The notes: generated from the sequence alone by a model not told the origin. A stretch of DNA of 64,000 nt from Halanaerobium saccharolyticum (GCF_003053565.1 NZ_QAXS01000009.1:1-64000); one strand, 5' to 3'; numbered from the stretch's first letter, positions 28,181 to 37,773 are shown. Numbers and translations: made by a program.

Positions 28181-29440
28181 TCATCTTTCCTTCATGGCTG
28201 CAGTTGGCTCTAATTTCGCTGCCCTGCGAGCCGGTAAAATACAGCTTAAGGTCACTACAACTGCCCCAATTAAAAAGGCAAAAACCGAGTTGAAGATCGA
28301 AGACTGAGTATAGATAATTGAACTGATCATGATCTCAGAATCAAAACCAGATAAAGCAGCTGTAAAATCAATTCCATTCACAGCAAAATAATTATTGATA
28401 ATTGAACCAATAATTGAGCCAAAAAAACTGCCGATAATTCCCATTACCGCCCCTTCTAAAATAAAAAGCTTTAAAATACCTCCGCTTTTCATTCCCAGAG
28501 CAGACATCATGCCAATTTCTCTGGTTCTTTCTTTAATAATCATAATCATTGTATTAATCACAACAATTGAAGATAAGAGAACAATAAATATATAGACCTG
28601 ATTATATATTAATTGTGCAATTTCCATGTAGGGCAGAAGATCACTTGTTTCCTGATAACTGAGCGCCAGATATTTATTTCCACCCGCTTGAGAATTAAGA
28701 TATTCTTTGACCCGTGGCAGAACCTCAGCTGTCATTTCTCTCTCTGGAGTAACTAATAAAATTTCACTCTGCTGATCTTCCATATACAGTAAAGGCTGCA
28801 CGGCTGCCAGCGGTATAAAAAATGCCTGTTCATTTAAAGCTTTTAAACTGCTGTTGATTCGTCCAACCACTGTTACCGTAAAACCGGTTACAGAATTAAA
28901 AGATGTATTAGCTACTATAGTTAAACTATCTCCCACCTTTTTATCCAGCTTTCTTAAAAGTTCAGTTCCCATCACCACTTCTAATTTGCCGTTTTCGATC
29001 ATTCTGCCTTCGACCAGCTGATCTTCTATATTTGTAAACTCTATTTCATTTTCTTTTTCAACTCCCCAGCCCATCATATTAATCAGTTCATTACCGGTGC
29101 TGACAACTGCACCAAACTTTAAACGCGAAATTAAAAGCTCTACTCCGTCCAGATTCTGCAGTTCAGATTTCATCTGAGCTAAAGATTTGTCCTCAAAACC
29201 ATCAACATTATAATTTAAAGGCATTACTCTCTCCTGATCGTAGTATTCCCGGTCAATTATCTTTATGTGGCCTGAATTATACTGAATGTGATCGGCAAAA
29301 GATAAATTAATCAATCCTGTTATATAACCGCGGGCAAAAACAACTACTGCTACAGCAAAGGCAACAGCAAGAATAGATACAAAAGTTCTTAATTTGTGTC
29401 TAAATAAGTTTTTAAGGGCTAAATTAAGATAAAAAAGCAT
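28181..29440 (-). CDS. ABC transporter permease, FtsX/MacB (LolC/E) type
   Basis: Membrane subunit of 419 aa with the FtsX/MacB layout: one N-terminal helix (LRTFVSILAVAFAVAVVVFARG), a large extracytoplasmic domain (about residues 45-265), and three C-terminal helices beginning IVVINTMIMIIKERTREIGMMSALGMKSGGIL, the conserved coupling segment. Such permeases act as mechanotransmitters for lipoprotein release, export or peptide efflux. It is downstream of a sister permease (11-base gap), so the pair forms a heterodimer. No ATP-binding subunit is encoded next to them. Confidence 0.88.
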   Translation of the reverse strand: MLFYLNLALKNLFRHKLRTFVSILAVAFAVAVVVFARGYITGLINLSFADHIQYNSGHIKIIDREYYDQERVMPLNYNVDGFEDKSLAQMKSELQNLDGVELLISRLKFGAVVSTGNELINMMGWGVEKENEIEFTNIEDQLVEGRMIENGKLEVVMGTELLRKLDKKVGDSLTIVANTSFNSVTGFTVTVVGRINSSLKALNEQAFFIPLAAVQPLLYMEDQQSEILLVTPEREMTAEVLPRVKEYLNSQAGGNKYLALSYQETSDLLPYMEIAQLIYNQVYIFIVLLSSIVVINTMIMIIKERTREIGMMSALGMKSGGILKLFILEGAVMGIIGSFFGSIIGSIINNYFAVNGIDFTAALSGFDSEIMISSIIYTQSSIFNSVFAFLIGAVVVTLSCILPARRAAKLEPTAAMKER

Positions 29441-29451
29441 TTTTCTCCCCC

Positions 29452-30690
29452 CTATTCATAATGAAGCGCTTCTACTGGATCTTTTGCTGCTGCCCAGTAT
29501 GCTGGTAAAATACTTGCCAGAAATGAAACAGTTACTCCATAAGCAAAGACTAAAATAAATGATCTGGGGTTCCAGCTTCCATACATTTCACCAATTATAG
29601 GAACTCCAAACTTAGATAATTCTATCCCAGTAATCAGATCAAAATTGATACCAATCCTGGTCATAGCTAAAACTCCAAAAAAGCCCAAAATTAGACCAAT
29701 GAGTCCTCCTAAAATTCCAATTCCTGTTGACTCAATAATAAAAATATAGATAATCTCAGATTTTTTTAAACCAAGGGAAAGCATCATCCCGATTTCTTCC
29801 ATTCTTTCTAAAGCAGCCAAAATTACAGTATTAATAATTGCAATGGCCGCTATCAATAAAATTATCACCATCACCAGCTGAATTCCTGCCTGTTTGGCAC
29901 TGGCAACTGTAACGGCGTCCAGCTGCTGCCAGGGATAGCCTTCAAGTGTGGGATATTCCTGATTTAAACTATTTTCTAGCTGGACTGCGGTCTTCTCAGC
30001 AGTATTTTTATCATTCAGCTCAATGATTAGATTAGAAATACTGTTGTCTACATTTAAAGATTTCTGAGCTATTTGAAGGGGCAGATAGACATAATTGCTG
30101 TTTAAATTGGGATTAATTGTGTGCAGCAGACCCACTATTTCTAAATCTATAGTATTGAAAGTTTCATATTTATCTTTAACCAGCAGAGTAAAGTAATCTC
30201 CCTCCTTTAGTTTCATTAGATCAGCCAGCCTTTTACCCATTACTGCCTGATAGCTATTTTCAGTAAAAATAGTTCCTTCCACAAAACTATTTTTTAAGTC
30301 AAAAATACTAAGCAGCTCAGCTCCTTTAACCCCCTTGGCCACTATCGGCAGTTCATTTATCCCATTATTTAATCTGGCTGAAAAATTTAGTTCTCTTAAA
30401 TCAAGCTGATGCTGAGGGTGGTCTCGAATAATTTTAAATAGTTTATCTTCTTCGCTGATTAAATTCTCCAGCGGCAGTTCATCCTTTTCCTCCCAGTAAT
30501 TTTGATCAGCCACCTGCAGATGACCTGCCTCATAATCAATTATTGTGTCAAATGACATTTCGGTCATCCCACCAATCAAGGAATCCATAATCAGATAAAA
30601 GAAAATAGCAAAGGCGATAATAACAGCAGTAATCAGAGTTCTATTTTTGTGGCGGACTAAATTTTTAAAAGCTAGTCTGGTTAAAAACAT
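29452..30690 (-). CDS. ABC transporter permease, FtsX/MacB (LolC/E) type
   Basis: Sister of the following permease, 412 aa. One N-terminal helix follows LAFKNLVRHKNRTLI, a MacB-PCD-like extracytoplasmic domain covers about residues 45-265, and the last three helices begin near IAIINTVILAALERMEEIGMMLSLGLKKSEII. GAAGGTG precedes the ATG. The two share the FKNL-RHK-RT start and the TGI-L--F/-GHL/I pattern, indicating an old duplication. It is first in a two-gene operon. In a diderm Halanaerobiales cell, lipoprotein transport (Lol-like) or envelope export are both possible; the ATPase must come from another locus. Confidence 0.88.
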   Translation of the reverse strand: MFLTRLAFKNLVRHKNRTLITAVIIAFAIFFYLIMDSLIGGMTEMSFDTIIDYEAGHLQVADQNYWEEKDELPLENLISEEDKLFKIIRDHPQHQLDLRELNFSARLNNGINELPIVAKGVKGAELLSIFDLKNSFVEGTIFTENSYQAVMGKRLADLMKLKEGDYFTLLVKDKYETFNTIDLEIVGLLHTINPNLNSNYVYLPLQIAQKSLNVDNSISNLIIELNDKNTAEKTAVQLENSLNQEYPTLEGYPWQQLDAVTVASAKQAGIQLVMVIILLIAAIAIINTVILAALERMEEIGMMLSLGLKKSEIIYIFIIESTGIGILGGLIGLILGFFGVLAMTRIGINFDLITGIELSKFGVPIIGEMYGSWNPRSFILVFAYGVTVSFLASILPAYWAAAKDPVEALHYE

Positions 30691-30813
30691 AAATTCACCT
30701 TCTTTATTATAATTATTTATACTATATAGTTCTCTATCCAGTTTATTTAACCTTCATTTTTTAAGTTAATTTGTTGCCTCTGATACACTTTTAAAAATTA
30801 ATAATAATTACTA

Positions 30814-30842
30814 TTGACAAAGATAAAAAGTGGTGGTATATT
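30814..30842 (+). promoter_or_regulatory. SigA-type promoter of the fasciclin gene
   Basis: TTGACA (30814-30819), 17-base spacer, TATATT (30837-30842). One mismatch from the ideal promoter, about 50 bases before the start codon, so expression is likely strong. Confidence 0.75.
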
Positions 30843-30891
30843 ATATTTAACAAAATTGAATTGTACACAACTAATCAAGGAGGAAATAAAA

Positions 30892-31410
30892 ATGAAAAAA
30901 GCTTTAAGTAATTCAAAAACAATGATGGTGTCTTTAGTTCTGGTTCTGGCTTTAATGTTTTCTCTGAATGCAGCGGTTCTGGCGGATGGACATTTCAAAA
31001 GTGGACCTGATGTGCTGGATGTAGCTCTGGAAGCTGATGATTTTAATACTCTTGTAACTGCAGTTATTGAAGCAGATCTTGTTGGAGCATTAAAAGGTGA
31101 TGGACCATTTACAGTTTTTGCACCGACAGATGCAGCCTTTGCAGCTCTACCAGAAGGTACTCTAGACAGCTTACTGGCTGATCAAGAACAGCTGGCAAAT
31201 ATTCTCCTCTATCATGTAGTTTCCGGTAAAGTAATGGCTGAAGATGTTGTAACAATGGATGGAGCGATGGTAGAAACTCTATTCGGTGAGGAAATTGAAA
31301 TCTCAATTAAAGATGGTATGGTTTATATCAATGATGCCCAGGTTACTACAACAGATATTGAAGCCAGCAATGGTGTCATTCATGTAATCGATACTGTTTT
31401 AGTCCCTTAA
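30892..31410 (+). CDS. Secreted fasciclin (FAS1) domain protein
   Basis: Exported adhesion-type protein of 172 aa. A signal peptide ([20 protein letters not shown]) ends near residue 32. It is followed by a single FAS1 domain with both conserved boxes: [21 protein letters not shown] (H1) and [12 protein letters not shown] (H2), with the YHVVSG motif between them. The mature protein is acidic, fitting a halophile. The start is the ATG at 30892 after AAGGAGG; the open frame extends further upstream through the promoter and is not used. Single-gene unit. Confidence 0.93.
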   Translation: MKKALSNSKTMMVSLVLVLALMFSLNAAVLADGHFKSGPDVLDVALEADDFNTLVTAVIEADLVGALKGDGPFTVFAPTDAAFAALPEGTLDSLLADQEQLANILLYHVVSGKVMAEDVVTMDGAMVETLFGEEIEISIKDGMVYINDAQVTTTDIEASNGVIHVIDTVLVP

Positions 31411-31439
31411 TTAATAACCATAAATCTAAATAAATATAA

Positions 31440-31508
31440 ATTTATCAAAAAATTTGATAAATAAAAAGCTCTTCCTACACAGCAACAGCAGTGATAAGAA
31501 GAGCTTTT
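31440..31508. terminator. Bidirectional terminator between fasciclin and TraB genes
   Basis: Stem AAAAGCTCTTC/GAAGAGCTTTT (31464-31474 with 31498-31508) with T runs on both strands, preceded by a small AT-rich hairpin TTTATCAAA/TTTGATAAA at 31441-31461. Confidence 0.85.
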
Positions 31509-31530
31509 TTTGCTAATATATTATTTTAAT

Positions 31531-32700
31531 CTAAAAACTGAAAAACTCCAGAAAAGTCCTGATTACACTGGCTCCACCAACAGCAGTTCCAATTACACTG
31601 CCCAAATTAGCAAGAATAACTATTAAAAGGATATGAGTCACCTTATTTGTGTAAATTTCCTTAATCGAAATTCCTTCCGAAAGTTTCTGGAAATCCTTAA
31701 CCTGTGGTTTTTTGAGATAGGCTTCAGCCAGGCCAGCAAACCATCCTGCTGCTAGAGTTGGATTCAGTGAGCTTAAGGGTGCTACAACAAATGCAGTCAG
31801 CACAGTTAAAATATGACCTCTGCCTAAAACAACCCCCAGAGCTGAAAGTGATCCATTCCAGATAAACCAGGCCTTAGTAACCTCGATTCCTGTACTGATA
31901 TTATTGATAAAACTTGAAATAATAATTATTAAAATTACTGCCGGAATTCCCCAGGAAAATAGCTTTCCCCATTTGGGTTTAGGAGGCAGTTTGGTAATTG
32001 CACTCAAATTCTGTTCTTTATAAATTTCCTTTTTAACTCCCGGAACATGGGCAGCACCTAAAACTGCTACAATCTTATCCCCAGGAGCATTTTTTATCTT
32101 ATTGGCCAGATACTGATCTCGCTCGTCAAGCAGATGCTTTTTAATCCCGGGAAAAGATTTACCCATCTCCTCCAGCATCATATTTAAGGCATCACCACTC
32201 TTAAGTTGATCCATCTCCTCTTCGGTAATTTCTTCATCTACAAAAAGCATAGAAATGATCTGAAAAATAAGCTTCATTTTTTCCCAGAGGCCGAGCCCAC
32301 GCCAGACTCTTTTAAAGGTAATCTGAATATTGCGGTCAGCAAGAACCAGTTCTGCTCCAATTTCCTCAGCAGATTTAATTCCCTGCCTCATTTCCTCTCC
32401 AGCGTTGATCCCTAACTTTTCTGCCATCCGGCTCTGAAAAGAACTGATGATTAAATTAACCAGCAGCAACAGTGATTTTTTCTGCTTAATCACCTGAAAA
32501 ATATTCATTTCACTCCACTTATCTTCATCATTAATTGAGCTGTATCTTTCCTCATCCAGCTCTACACAAACACTGTCAGGTTCTTCAGTTTCAATTACTT
32601 CTTTAACCTGTTCTGCACTCTTTTTGGAAATATGAGCAGTTGGAATTAATATTATTTCTTTACCATCATACTCAAGTCTTTGAATATTGTCTTCGTCCAT
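31531..32700 (-). CDS. TraB family protein
   Basis: 389-aa member of the TraB/PrgY branch (pheromone shutdown-type and archaeal homologues). The N-terminal soluble domain has the two conserved histidine motifs LIPTAHISKKSAEQV (about residue 20) and KIVAVLGAAHVPGVKKEI (about residue 205), with VCVELDEERY between them, a layout shared with EreA/ChaN/Tiki putative metal hydrolases. The C-terminal ~150 residues carry four to five membrane segments. GGAGC precedes the ATG. Substrate unknown. Single-gene unit. Confidence 0.87.
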   Translation of the reverse strand: MDEDNIQRLEYDGKEIILIPTAHISKKSAEQVKEVIETEEPDSVCVELDEERYSSINDEDKWSEMNIFQVIKQKKSLLLLVNLIISSFQSRMAEKLGINAGEEMRQGIKSAEEIGAELVLADRNIQITFKRVWRGLGLWEKMKLIFQIISMLFVDEEITEEEMDQLKSGDALNMMLEEMGKSFPGIKKHLLDERDQYLANKIKNAPGDKIVAVLGAAHVPGVKKEIYKEQNLSAITKLPPKPKWGKLFSWGIPAVILIIIISSFINNISTGIEVTKAWFIWNGSLSALGVVLGRGHILTVLTAFVVAPLSSLNPTLAAGWFAGLAEAYLKKPQVKDFQKLSEGISIKEIYTNKVTHILLIVILANLGSVIGTAVGGASVIRTFLEFFSF

Positions 32701-32760
32701 AAAAACAGCTCCTTCTTAAAATTCTCTCACTTATCTATTATATCACTTATGAAAGAATTA

Positions 32761-33585
32761 TCAAAAAAATTTATTGGTAAAAAAGTCATAAAGACTGTCC
32801 GGCAGCAGCCAGCGGAAAAATAATATTAGTTTCGCATGAGCTGGAACTGCATATCTAGCTTTTGGCTTATCAGTTTCTGCAGCCTTAAAGATTGCTTCAG
32901 CCACAACTTCTGGTGAAGCTGCCATACCACCTTCTCCATACATCTGCTTATATTTATTAGCCTTCCGCTCAGCCTGTTTTTGATAAATGCCTTCACCAGA
33001 GCTTTCTAATAAGTTGTCTCCCGCAGTCTCGGCCCAGTTGGTTTCAATTGCTCCTGGCTCAATTAAAATTACATCTATTCCAAATTGCCGCAGTTCGTTG
33101 CGCAGGCAGTCACTTAAGCCTTCTAAGGCAAATTTACTGGCATGATACCAGCCGCCAAGTGGGGTCCAGATTTTGCCGGCAATTGATGAAATATTAATAA
33201 TTCGGCCGCTGCCCTTTTCCCTCATCCCAGGAATTACAAGTTTAGTTAGTTCAGACAGGCCAAATAAATTGACTTCAAACTGCTTTTTAGCATCTTGAAG
33301 CGGCACCTCCTCCACTGCTCCATAGGCTCCATAACCAGCATTATTCACCAGAATATCAAGTCCGGCTTCATTTTTCAGTATCTGATTCACACAATTTTTT
33401 CTCATTTCTGCCTCAGTAATATCCATTAAAATGTAATGGCCATTTGGATAATCACTTAAGTATTCAAGATCTGCCTCAGTTCTGGCAGCACCATAAACGG
33501 TGTAATCCTGCTTCAGAAATCTTACTGCGGCTGCCTTCCCAATTCCACTTGAGGCACCAGTAATTAGAACTACTTTTCCACTCAT
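32761..33585 (-). CDS. SDR family oxidoreductase
   Basis: Classical short-chain dehydrogenase/reductase of 274 aa using NAD(P)H. The cofactor loop is VLITGASSGIGKAAA (residues 5-19), with NNAGYGAYG, ISSIAG, and the catalytic YHASK followed by LRNELRQFGIDVILIEPGAIET. The C-terminal extension (YAVPAHAKLILFFRWLLPDSLYDFF) is amphipathic and typical of the 17-beta-hydroxysteroid-dehydrogenase-like subgroup. The true substrate cannot be read from the sequence. Confidence 0.9.
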   Translation of the reverse strand: MSGKVVLITGASSGIGKAAAVRFLKQDYTVYGAARTEADLEYLSDYPNGHYILMDITEAEMRKNCVNQILKNEAGLDILVNNAGYGAYGAVEEVPLQDAKKQFEVNLFGLSELTKLVIPGMREKGSGRIINISSIAGKIWTPLGGWYHASKFALEGLSDCLRNELRQFGIDVILIEPGAIETNWAETAGDNLLESSGEGIYQKQAERKANKYKQMYGEGGMAASPEVVAEAIFKAAETDKPKARYAVPAHAKLILFFRWLLPDSLYDFFTNKFF

Positions 33586-33718
33586 CTTTTATTCTGCCTC
33601 CTATTTTTTTAAAAAAATCAAATTTTAATAATAGTAGTTTTCATTTTTAGATATTTTTTCTAGTTCTGTGTAATATAATAAATATATCAAAAAAGTCTTT
33701 AAAAAGGGGGTAATATTA

Positions 33719-33907
33719 ATGTCAGGAAAATTTGAAGTCTATCAGGATAAAAAAGGTGCCTACAGATTCAGACTTAAAGCTTCAAACGGACAGATAATTG
33801 CTACCGGTCAGTCTTACAAAACTAAAGAAAGCTGTCTCCATGGAATTGAATCAGTCAAAAAAAATGCAGCAGATTCAAAAATAGAAGAAGTTGAAGTTGA
33901 ACATTAA
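33719..33907 (+). CDS. YegP family (DUF1508) protein
   Basis: 62-aa single-repeat YegP protein: FEVYQDKKGAYRFRLKASNGQIIATGQSYKTKESCLHGIESVKKNA matches the whole domain (E. coli YegP has two copies). The family is a small beta-rich fold of unknown biochemical role, often linked to stress. AAAGGGGG precedes the ATG, and it is transcribed alone between its own promoter region and a terminator. Confidence 0.92.
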   Translation: MSGKFEVYQDKKGAYRFRLKASNGQIIATGQSYKTKESCLHGIESVKKNAADSKIEEVEVEH

Positions 33908-33926
33908 AAATTTTGAAAAGCATTTT

Positions 33927-33952
33927 AAAAAGCAGGTATTAACCTGCTTTTT
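33927..33952. terminator. Bidirectional terminator between YegP and pirin genes
   Basis: Stem AGCAGGT/ACCTGCT with a four-base loop, flanked by five A and five T residues. Confidence 0.85.
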
Positions 33953-33954
33953 CT

Positions 33955-34842
33955 TTAATCTTCCTGATAAAATTTATTAATCTGACTGACATTTTTCTCT
34001 TTTTTATTTTTAATAAAGGTACCATTATCCAGTTCCCGGGAAGCCAGTGCCAGTTCTTCGCGACTGTTCATTACAATCGGACCACCCCAGGCAATCGGTT
34101 CTTCTAATTTTTTGCCTGCCAGAAATAAGAAACGGGCTTCATTTTCAGCTGTATTAATCTTAATCTTACTGCCGCTCTGGTAGAGAACTCCCTGTGGATA
34201 TTTCCTTAAATCCTCTTTTTCCGGTTCAAAATTGGCCTCACCTCTGATTAAAAAAGCATAAGCATTAAAATCTGCCGGCAGCTCAAAAATAAATTCACTT
34301 TCAGACTCTAACTCCACATCAAAAAAAGTAGGTCTGGTATCAGCTCTCTGAATTTCACCACTCAGGCCCTCATATTCTCCAGCAATAATGTGTACCTTTT
34401 TCTCGTCATCCTCGTAAAGAGGGATCATCTCTTCAGTAATATCACCATACTGCGGCTCAGTCATCTTATTATCAGCGGCCAGATTCAGCCAGACCTGAAC
34501 TCCCAGCATTTCTGCTGAAGGCTGGGGTAATTCCTGGTGCAGGATCCCAGAACCTGCTGTCATCCACTGACACTGACCATCTCTAATTACTCCACTATTA
34601 CCGATACTGTCCCCGTGCTCAATTTCTCCCTTAATCAAATAGGTCACTGTTTCAATCCCGCGGTGGGGATGCCAGGGAAATCCGCGGTTGTAATCTGAGG
34701 GATCAGTTGAATCAAAAAAGTCCATCATCAAAAAAGGATCAAAATCTGGAATCTGATGATAACCAAAACAGCGTCTGAGTTTAACTCCTGCTCCATCCTG
34801 AGTTTCTCTTCCTTCAAAATATGTTTTTACTTTTCTATACAT
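33955..34842 (-). CDS. Pirin family protein
   Basis: Bicupin protein of 295 aa. The N-terminal cupin holds the metal-site residues H58, H60, H102 and E104 (FPWHPHRGIET and SGILHQE), the arrangement that binds Fe2+ in pirins and lets some act as quercetin 2,3-dioxygenase. The RCFGYHQIPDFDPFLMMDFF start is also typical. The C-terminal cupin is degenerate, as in relatives. GAGAGGTAA precedes the ATG. Physiological substrate unknown; pirins are often redox or stress linked. The SAS-like gene lies 20 bases upstream, so the two may be cotranscribed. Confidence 0.93.
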   Translation of the reverse strand: MYRKVKTYFEGRETQDGAGVKLRRCFGYHQIPDFDPFLMMDFFDSTDPSDYNRGFPWHPHRGIETVTYLIKGEIEHGDSIGNSGVIRDGQCQWMTAGSGILHQELPQPSAEMLGVQVWLNLAADNKMTEPQYGDITEEMIPLYEDDEKKVHIIAGEYEGLSGEIQRADTRPTFFDVELESESEFIFELPADFNAYAFLIRGEANFEPEKEDLRKYPQGVLYQSGSKIKINTAENEARFLFLAGKKLEEPIAWGGPIVMNSREELALASRELDNGTFIKNKKEKNVSQINKFYQED

Positions 34843-34861
34843 TTTATATTACCTCTCTTTT

Positions 34862-35497
34862 TTAATTATTTTGTTGTCGATACTTTTCTACCTCTTCCGA
34901 CAGTGTATTAAATTCTCTGTCTGCAATTTCGAGCATCCCGGCCAGAGCATAAAAGCGGCGCTGTAAATTCTTTGGAAGCTCACCCTTAAATTTATAATTG
35001 CGGTCATGCTCAATTTCAGCCCAGGCGTGCTGCAGAATACTTCTAATCTGGATTTCAAATTTAAGGCCGGCAAAACTTTCAAGTTCTGTCCTGGCGATTT
35101 TATCAGCACTCAATTCAGCAATATAATGAATTGATTTATAACCCATCTTATCAGCTGCCAGTAGATCGGACTTATCTTCACTCCGCCTGTAGTCAATTTC
35201 AAATAATTCTTTAATAATATCACTGATCTGATGGATTTCCTTTTCGAAAAGTGTAATAACTCGAATTCCACATAAATCTGTTATTTCCTCTACTGGTTTA
35301 CTGTATTTTTCCCGGCTCGCTTTTTCGCGAAAGCTTTCTACTGACTTAACTCTGCTTTCTATGCTGTGAAATATTATCTCGTTTTCATTTAAAGCTTCTC
35401 TTAAAATCACTTCCACTTCAGCTCTTAAATCTCTGAATTTATTTCTCTGACTTTCATACCATAAAACTGCCTGATTAACTTTTTTTCTACTGGCCAT
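34862..35497 (-). CDS. RelA/SpoT synthetase-domain protein (small alarmone synthetase-like)
   Basis: 211-aa single-domain protein with the (p)ppGpp synthetase fold: SIESRVKSVESFREKA (ATP-side basic segment), DLCGIRVITLF, MGYKSIHYIAEL, FEIQIRSILQHAWAEIEHDRNYK. These cover the GTP-binding and catalytic blocks of RelQ/RelP-like enzymes, so it probably makes (p)ppGpp or a related alarmone in the cytoplasm. No hydrolase, TGS or ACT domain is present. The start is the ATG at 35497 eight bases after GGAGG. The pirin gene follows after 19 bases. A separate HD-type alarmone hydrolase-like gene lies at 38909-39466. Confidence 0.87.
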   Translation of the reverse strand: MASRKKVNQAVLWYESQRNKFRDLRAEVEVILREALNENEIIFHSIESRVKSVESFREKASREKYSKPVEEITDLCGIRVITLFEKEIHQISDIIKELFEIDYRRSEDKSDLLAADKMGYKSIHYIAELSADKIARTELESFAGLKFEIQIRSILQHAWAEIEHDRNYKFKGELPKNLQRRFYALAGMLEIADREFNTLSEEVEKYRQQNN

Positions 35498-35585
35498 AAT
35501 AATATCCTCCAATTGACTGCAAAATATAATTTATATATAAATTAAAAATTGAAATCTTAATGGTTAAAAAAGTATTTAATAAAAT

Positions 35586-36257
35586 TTAAGCTCGGGCTTT
35601 AACTCTCTGATAAAGTTCAGCATTAACTGCGTCATAGTATGGCTGGACAAATAAGATTCCGATTCCAAAAAATAATGCTCCCAGAAAAAACCAGCCCAGA
35701 AAAGAAAGATCAAGAATGAAAATATCCATTTTCTGGCCTGCTGTCATTTCCCGGCTTAAATTAAGAGCACGATTATGATCTAAATCCGGCTTTTCTGCCA
35801 TAATATAGGGAACAAAGCGGTATTCATACATTTTTATTATTCCTGGAATGATTAAAAGCAGTGACCAGAGAAAAATATAGATTCCCCTAAATAAAAGTGC
35901 AGTAATAATATTTTTATAATATCTTTTGTCAAAAAACTTAAGCAGATAGGAAATCTCCGATTCACCTCTGCTCAACTGAATAAAATACTTTCTGCCGCCA
36001 ACTTCCAGAATATAGCCCAGAAATATTCTCAGGGCTAAAAAAACTAAGACTCCCACCACTGCGATCAGGGCTATCTCCAGAGCAAATTCACTGCCACCTC
36101 CATTAGCTGTACCGGTACTGCTGCCGGAGCTGCCGAGGTCAAGACGGTTGTGGCTGCCCCCTGTAATTACCAAAATTAAACTGACTAAAAACGCCTGCCA
36201 GTAAAAACCTTTTAATTTCCCTTTTGCATTCTCTTTAAGTTCACTTCTTGTCCACAC
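35586..36257 (-). CDS. DUF975 family membrane protein
   Basis: 223-aa integral membrane protein. The family start RSELKENAKGKLKGFYWQAFLVSLI is clear, as is the conserved GIIKMYEYRFVPYIMAEKPDLDHNRALNLSREMTAGQKMDIFILDLSFLGWF segment with helices on both sides. Five to six hydrophobic segments are seen. A low-complexity G/S/T loop (about residues 40-55) is probably extracytoplasmic. The start is a GTG with GGGGAG upstream. Function of the family is unknown. Confidence 0.87.
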   Translation of the reverse strand: MWTRSELKENAKGKLKGFYWQAFLVSLILVITGGSHNRLDLGSSGSSTGTANGGGSEFALEIALIAVVGVLVFLALRIFLGYILEVGGRKYFIQLSRGESEISYLLKFFDKRYYKNIITALLFRGIYIFLWSLLLIIPGIIKMYEYRFVPYIMAEKPDLDHNRALNLSREMTAGQKMDIFILDLSFLGWFFLGALFFGIGILFVQPYYDAVNAELYQRVKARA

Positions 36258-36367
36258 TTTAAATTCTCCCCTTTTATTGGTTTTATAAGCTCAAAACTTA
36301 ATTAAATATTTAAATTAGTTCTTTAAATATAATTCAGCATTCGGGGGAAAAATCCTTTTTAAATAGA

Positions 36368-36403
36368 AAAATCCTCGCTTTCAGTTAAGAAAACGAGGCT
36401 TAA
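36368..36403 (-). terminator. Rho-independent terminator of the NADH-oxidase-like gene
   Basis: Stem CCTCG/CGAGG (36373-36377 with 36394-36398), extended by CTTTC/GAAAA pairing, with a short T run on the minus strand. Confidence 0.75.
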
Positions 36404-36450
36404 AATCAAATCTATTATGCTATATTTATTCGCTACTGTTAGCCATTTTA

Positions 36451-37773
36451 TTAATTATCCAAAATTTTTACCGCATTTTCTGCCGCTTTGACCAGCAGAT
36501 TGTGGGCAGGATAAAAGGACTGATATGGCTGAGAAGAATAATTAAAGTCTAACAGCTGGTCCACATTCAGACCATACTGAACTGCCATAGTTATTTTGTC
36601 CACTTTATCTGTAACAGGCTCTCCACTTATTATCTGACCACCTAAAACTTTTCGGTCAGCCTGATTAACAATCAATTTAAGTCTTACATCTTTAGCAAAA
36701 GGCATAATTGGAAAAGCAGTTGTAAACTCAGCCTCAGCAGTTATAATATCGTAGTTTTCAGCTGCAATTTTTTCTGTCAGACCGGTACCGCCGACAAAAT
36801 AATCACCAACCTTGGTTGCCGCTCCATTATAAAAACCAGTATATTTCCTCTCACTGCCGAGCAGATTTGCTGCCAGAACTCTTCCCATTGCAACAGCATT
36901 TGTAGCCAGCTTACCTGAAATAACCTCACCAGTTATTCCACTTTCAAACTGAACACAGTCTCCCGCTGCATATACAGCTTCCAGATTTGTCTCCATTTTT
37001 TCATTTACCAGAATACCATCTCTGCCAATTTCTAAAGCAGTATCTCTTAGAAATTCAACATTGGGCTGCATTCCCACAGCAAAAATAACCAGATCACTTT
37101 CAATCTCCTGCTGACTGTCAAGCACAATTGAGCTTAAACTTGAGTCACCATCTAATTTTACAACTCTCTGATCTAAATATAAATTGATGCCCAGTTCTTT
37201 CAGCTCCTCTTCAGCCTGCTTTGAAATATCAGTATCAAGCATATTTGGTAAGATTGAAGGCATCATATCAATTAAATTTGTATTGATTCCTTTTTCATTT
37301 AAAGCCTGAGCCAGCTCTATTCCTATCGCCCCGGCTCCAACAACCGAAACATTTTTCACCCCGTCGTCAAGAGTAGACAGGATTTGCTTTAAGTCATTTT
37401 CACTTTTAAAAGTCATTACTCCATCAAGGTCTCGGCCCTCAATTGGAGGTAAAATAGGATCAGCTCCGGTAGCAATAATTAATTCATTGTACTGATACTC
37501 TTCATTTTTTTCAGTTTTAACTACTTTATTTTCAAAATCAATTTCTAGAGCCCGATCTCTAATTAAATCTGCCCCTGTCTCAGTAACAATCGCATCAGTT
37601 TTTAAAGTTTTCTCATAAGGAAGCAGATCTTCTATAACATAAGGCATCGCACAGTAGATCATCGAATGATCTTCCGGTCTCATAATTCCAATTTCTCTTT
37701 TATTTTTTATATTCTTTGTCAGCGTAATTCCAGCAGGTCCTCCACCAATAATTAAAATATCATATTTCTGCAA
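36451..37773 (-). CDS. FAD-dependent NADH oxidase / CoA-disulfide reductase-like oxidoreductase
   Basis: 440-aa flavoprotein of the pyridine nucleotide-disulfide reductase family. FAD binding: DILIIGGGPAGITLT at the N-terminus and AVYAAGDCVQF near residue 280. NAD(P)H binding: VSVVGAGAIGIELAQAL near residue 150. The redox cysteine is C41 in MIYCAMPYVIEDLLP, the position used by NADH oxidases and CoA-disulfide reductases. The dimer domain is C-terminal. In an anaerobe it would reduce O2, peroxide or low-molecular-weight disulfides. The start is a TTG after GGAGGG. A strong promoter and a Fur-like box lie upstream. Confidence 0.87.
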   Translation of the reverse strand: MQKYDILIIGGGPAGITLTKNIKNKREIGIMRPEDHSMIYCAMPYVIEDLLPYEKTLKTDAIVTETGADLIRDRALEIDFENKVVKTEKNEEYQYNELIIATGADPILPPIEGRDLDGVMTFKSENDLKQILSTLDDGVKNVSVVGAGAIGIELAQALNEKGINTNLIDMMPSILPNMLDTDISKQAEEELKELGINLYLDQRVVKLDGDSSLSSIVLDSQQEIESDLVIFAVGMQPNVEFLRDTALEIGRDGILVNEKMETNLEAVYAAGDCVQFESGITGEVISGKLATNAVAMGRVLAANLLGSERKYTGFYNGAATKVGDYFVGGTGLTEKIAAENYDIITAEAEFTTAFPIMPFAKDVRLKLIVNQADRKVLGGQIISGEPVTDKVDKITMAVQYGLNVDQLLDFNYSSQPYQSFYPAHNLLVKAAENAVKILDN

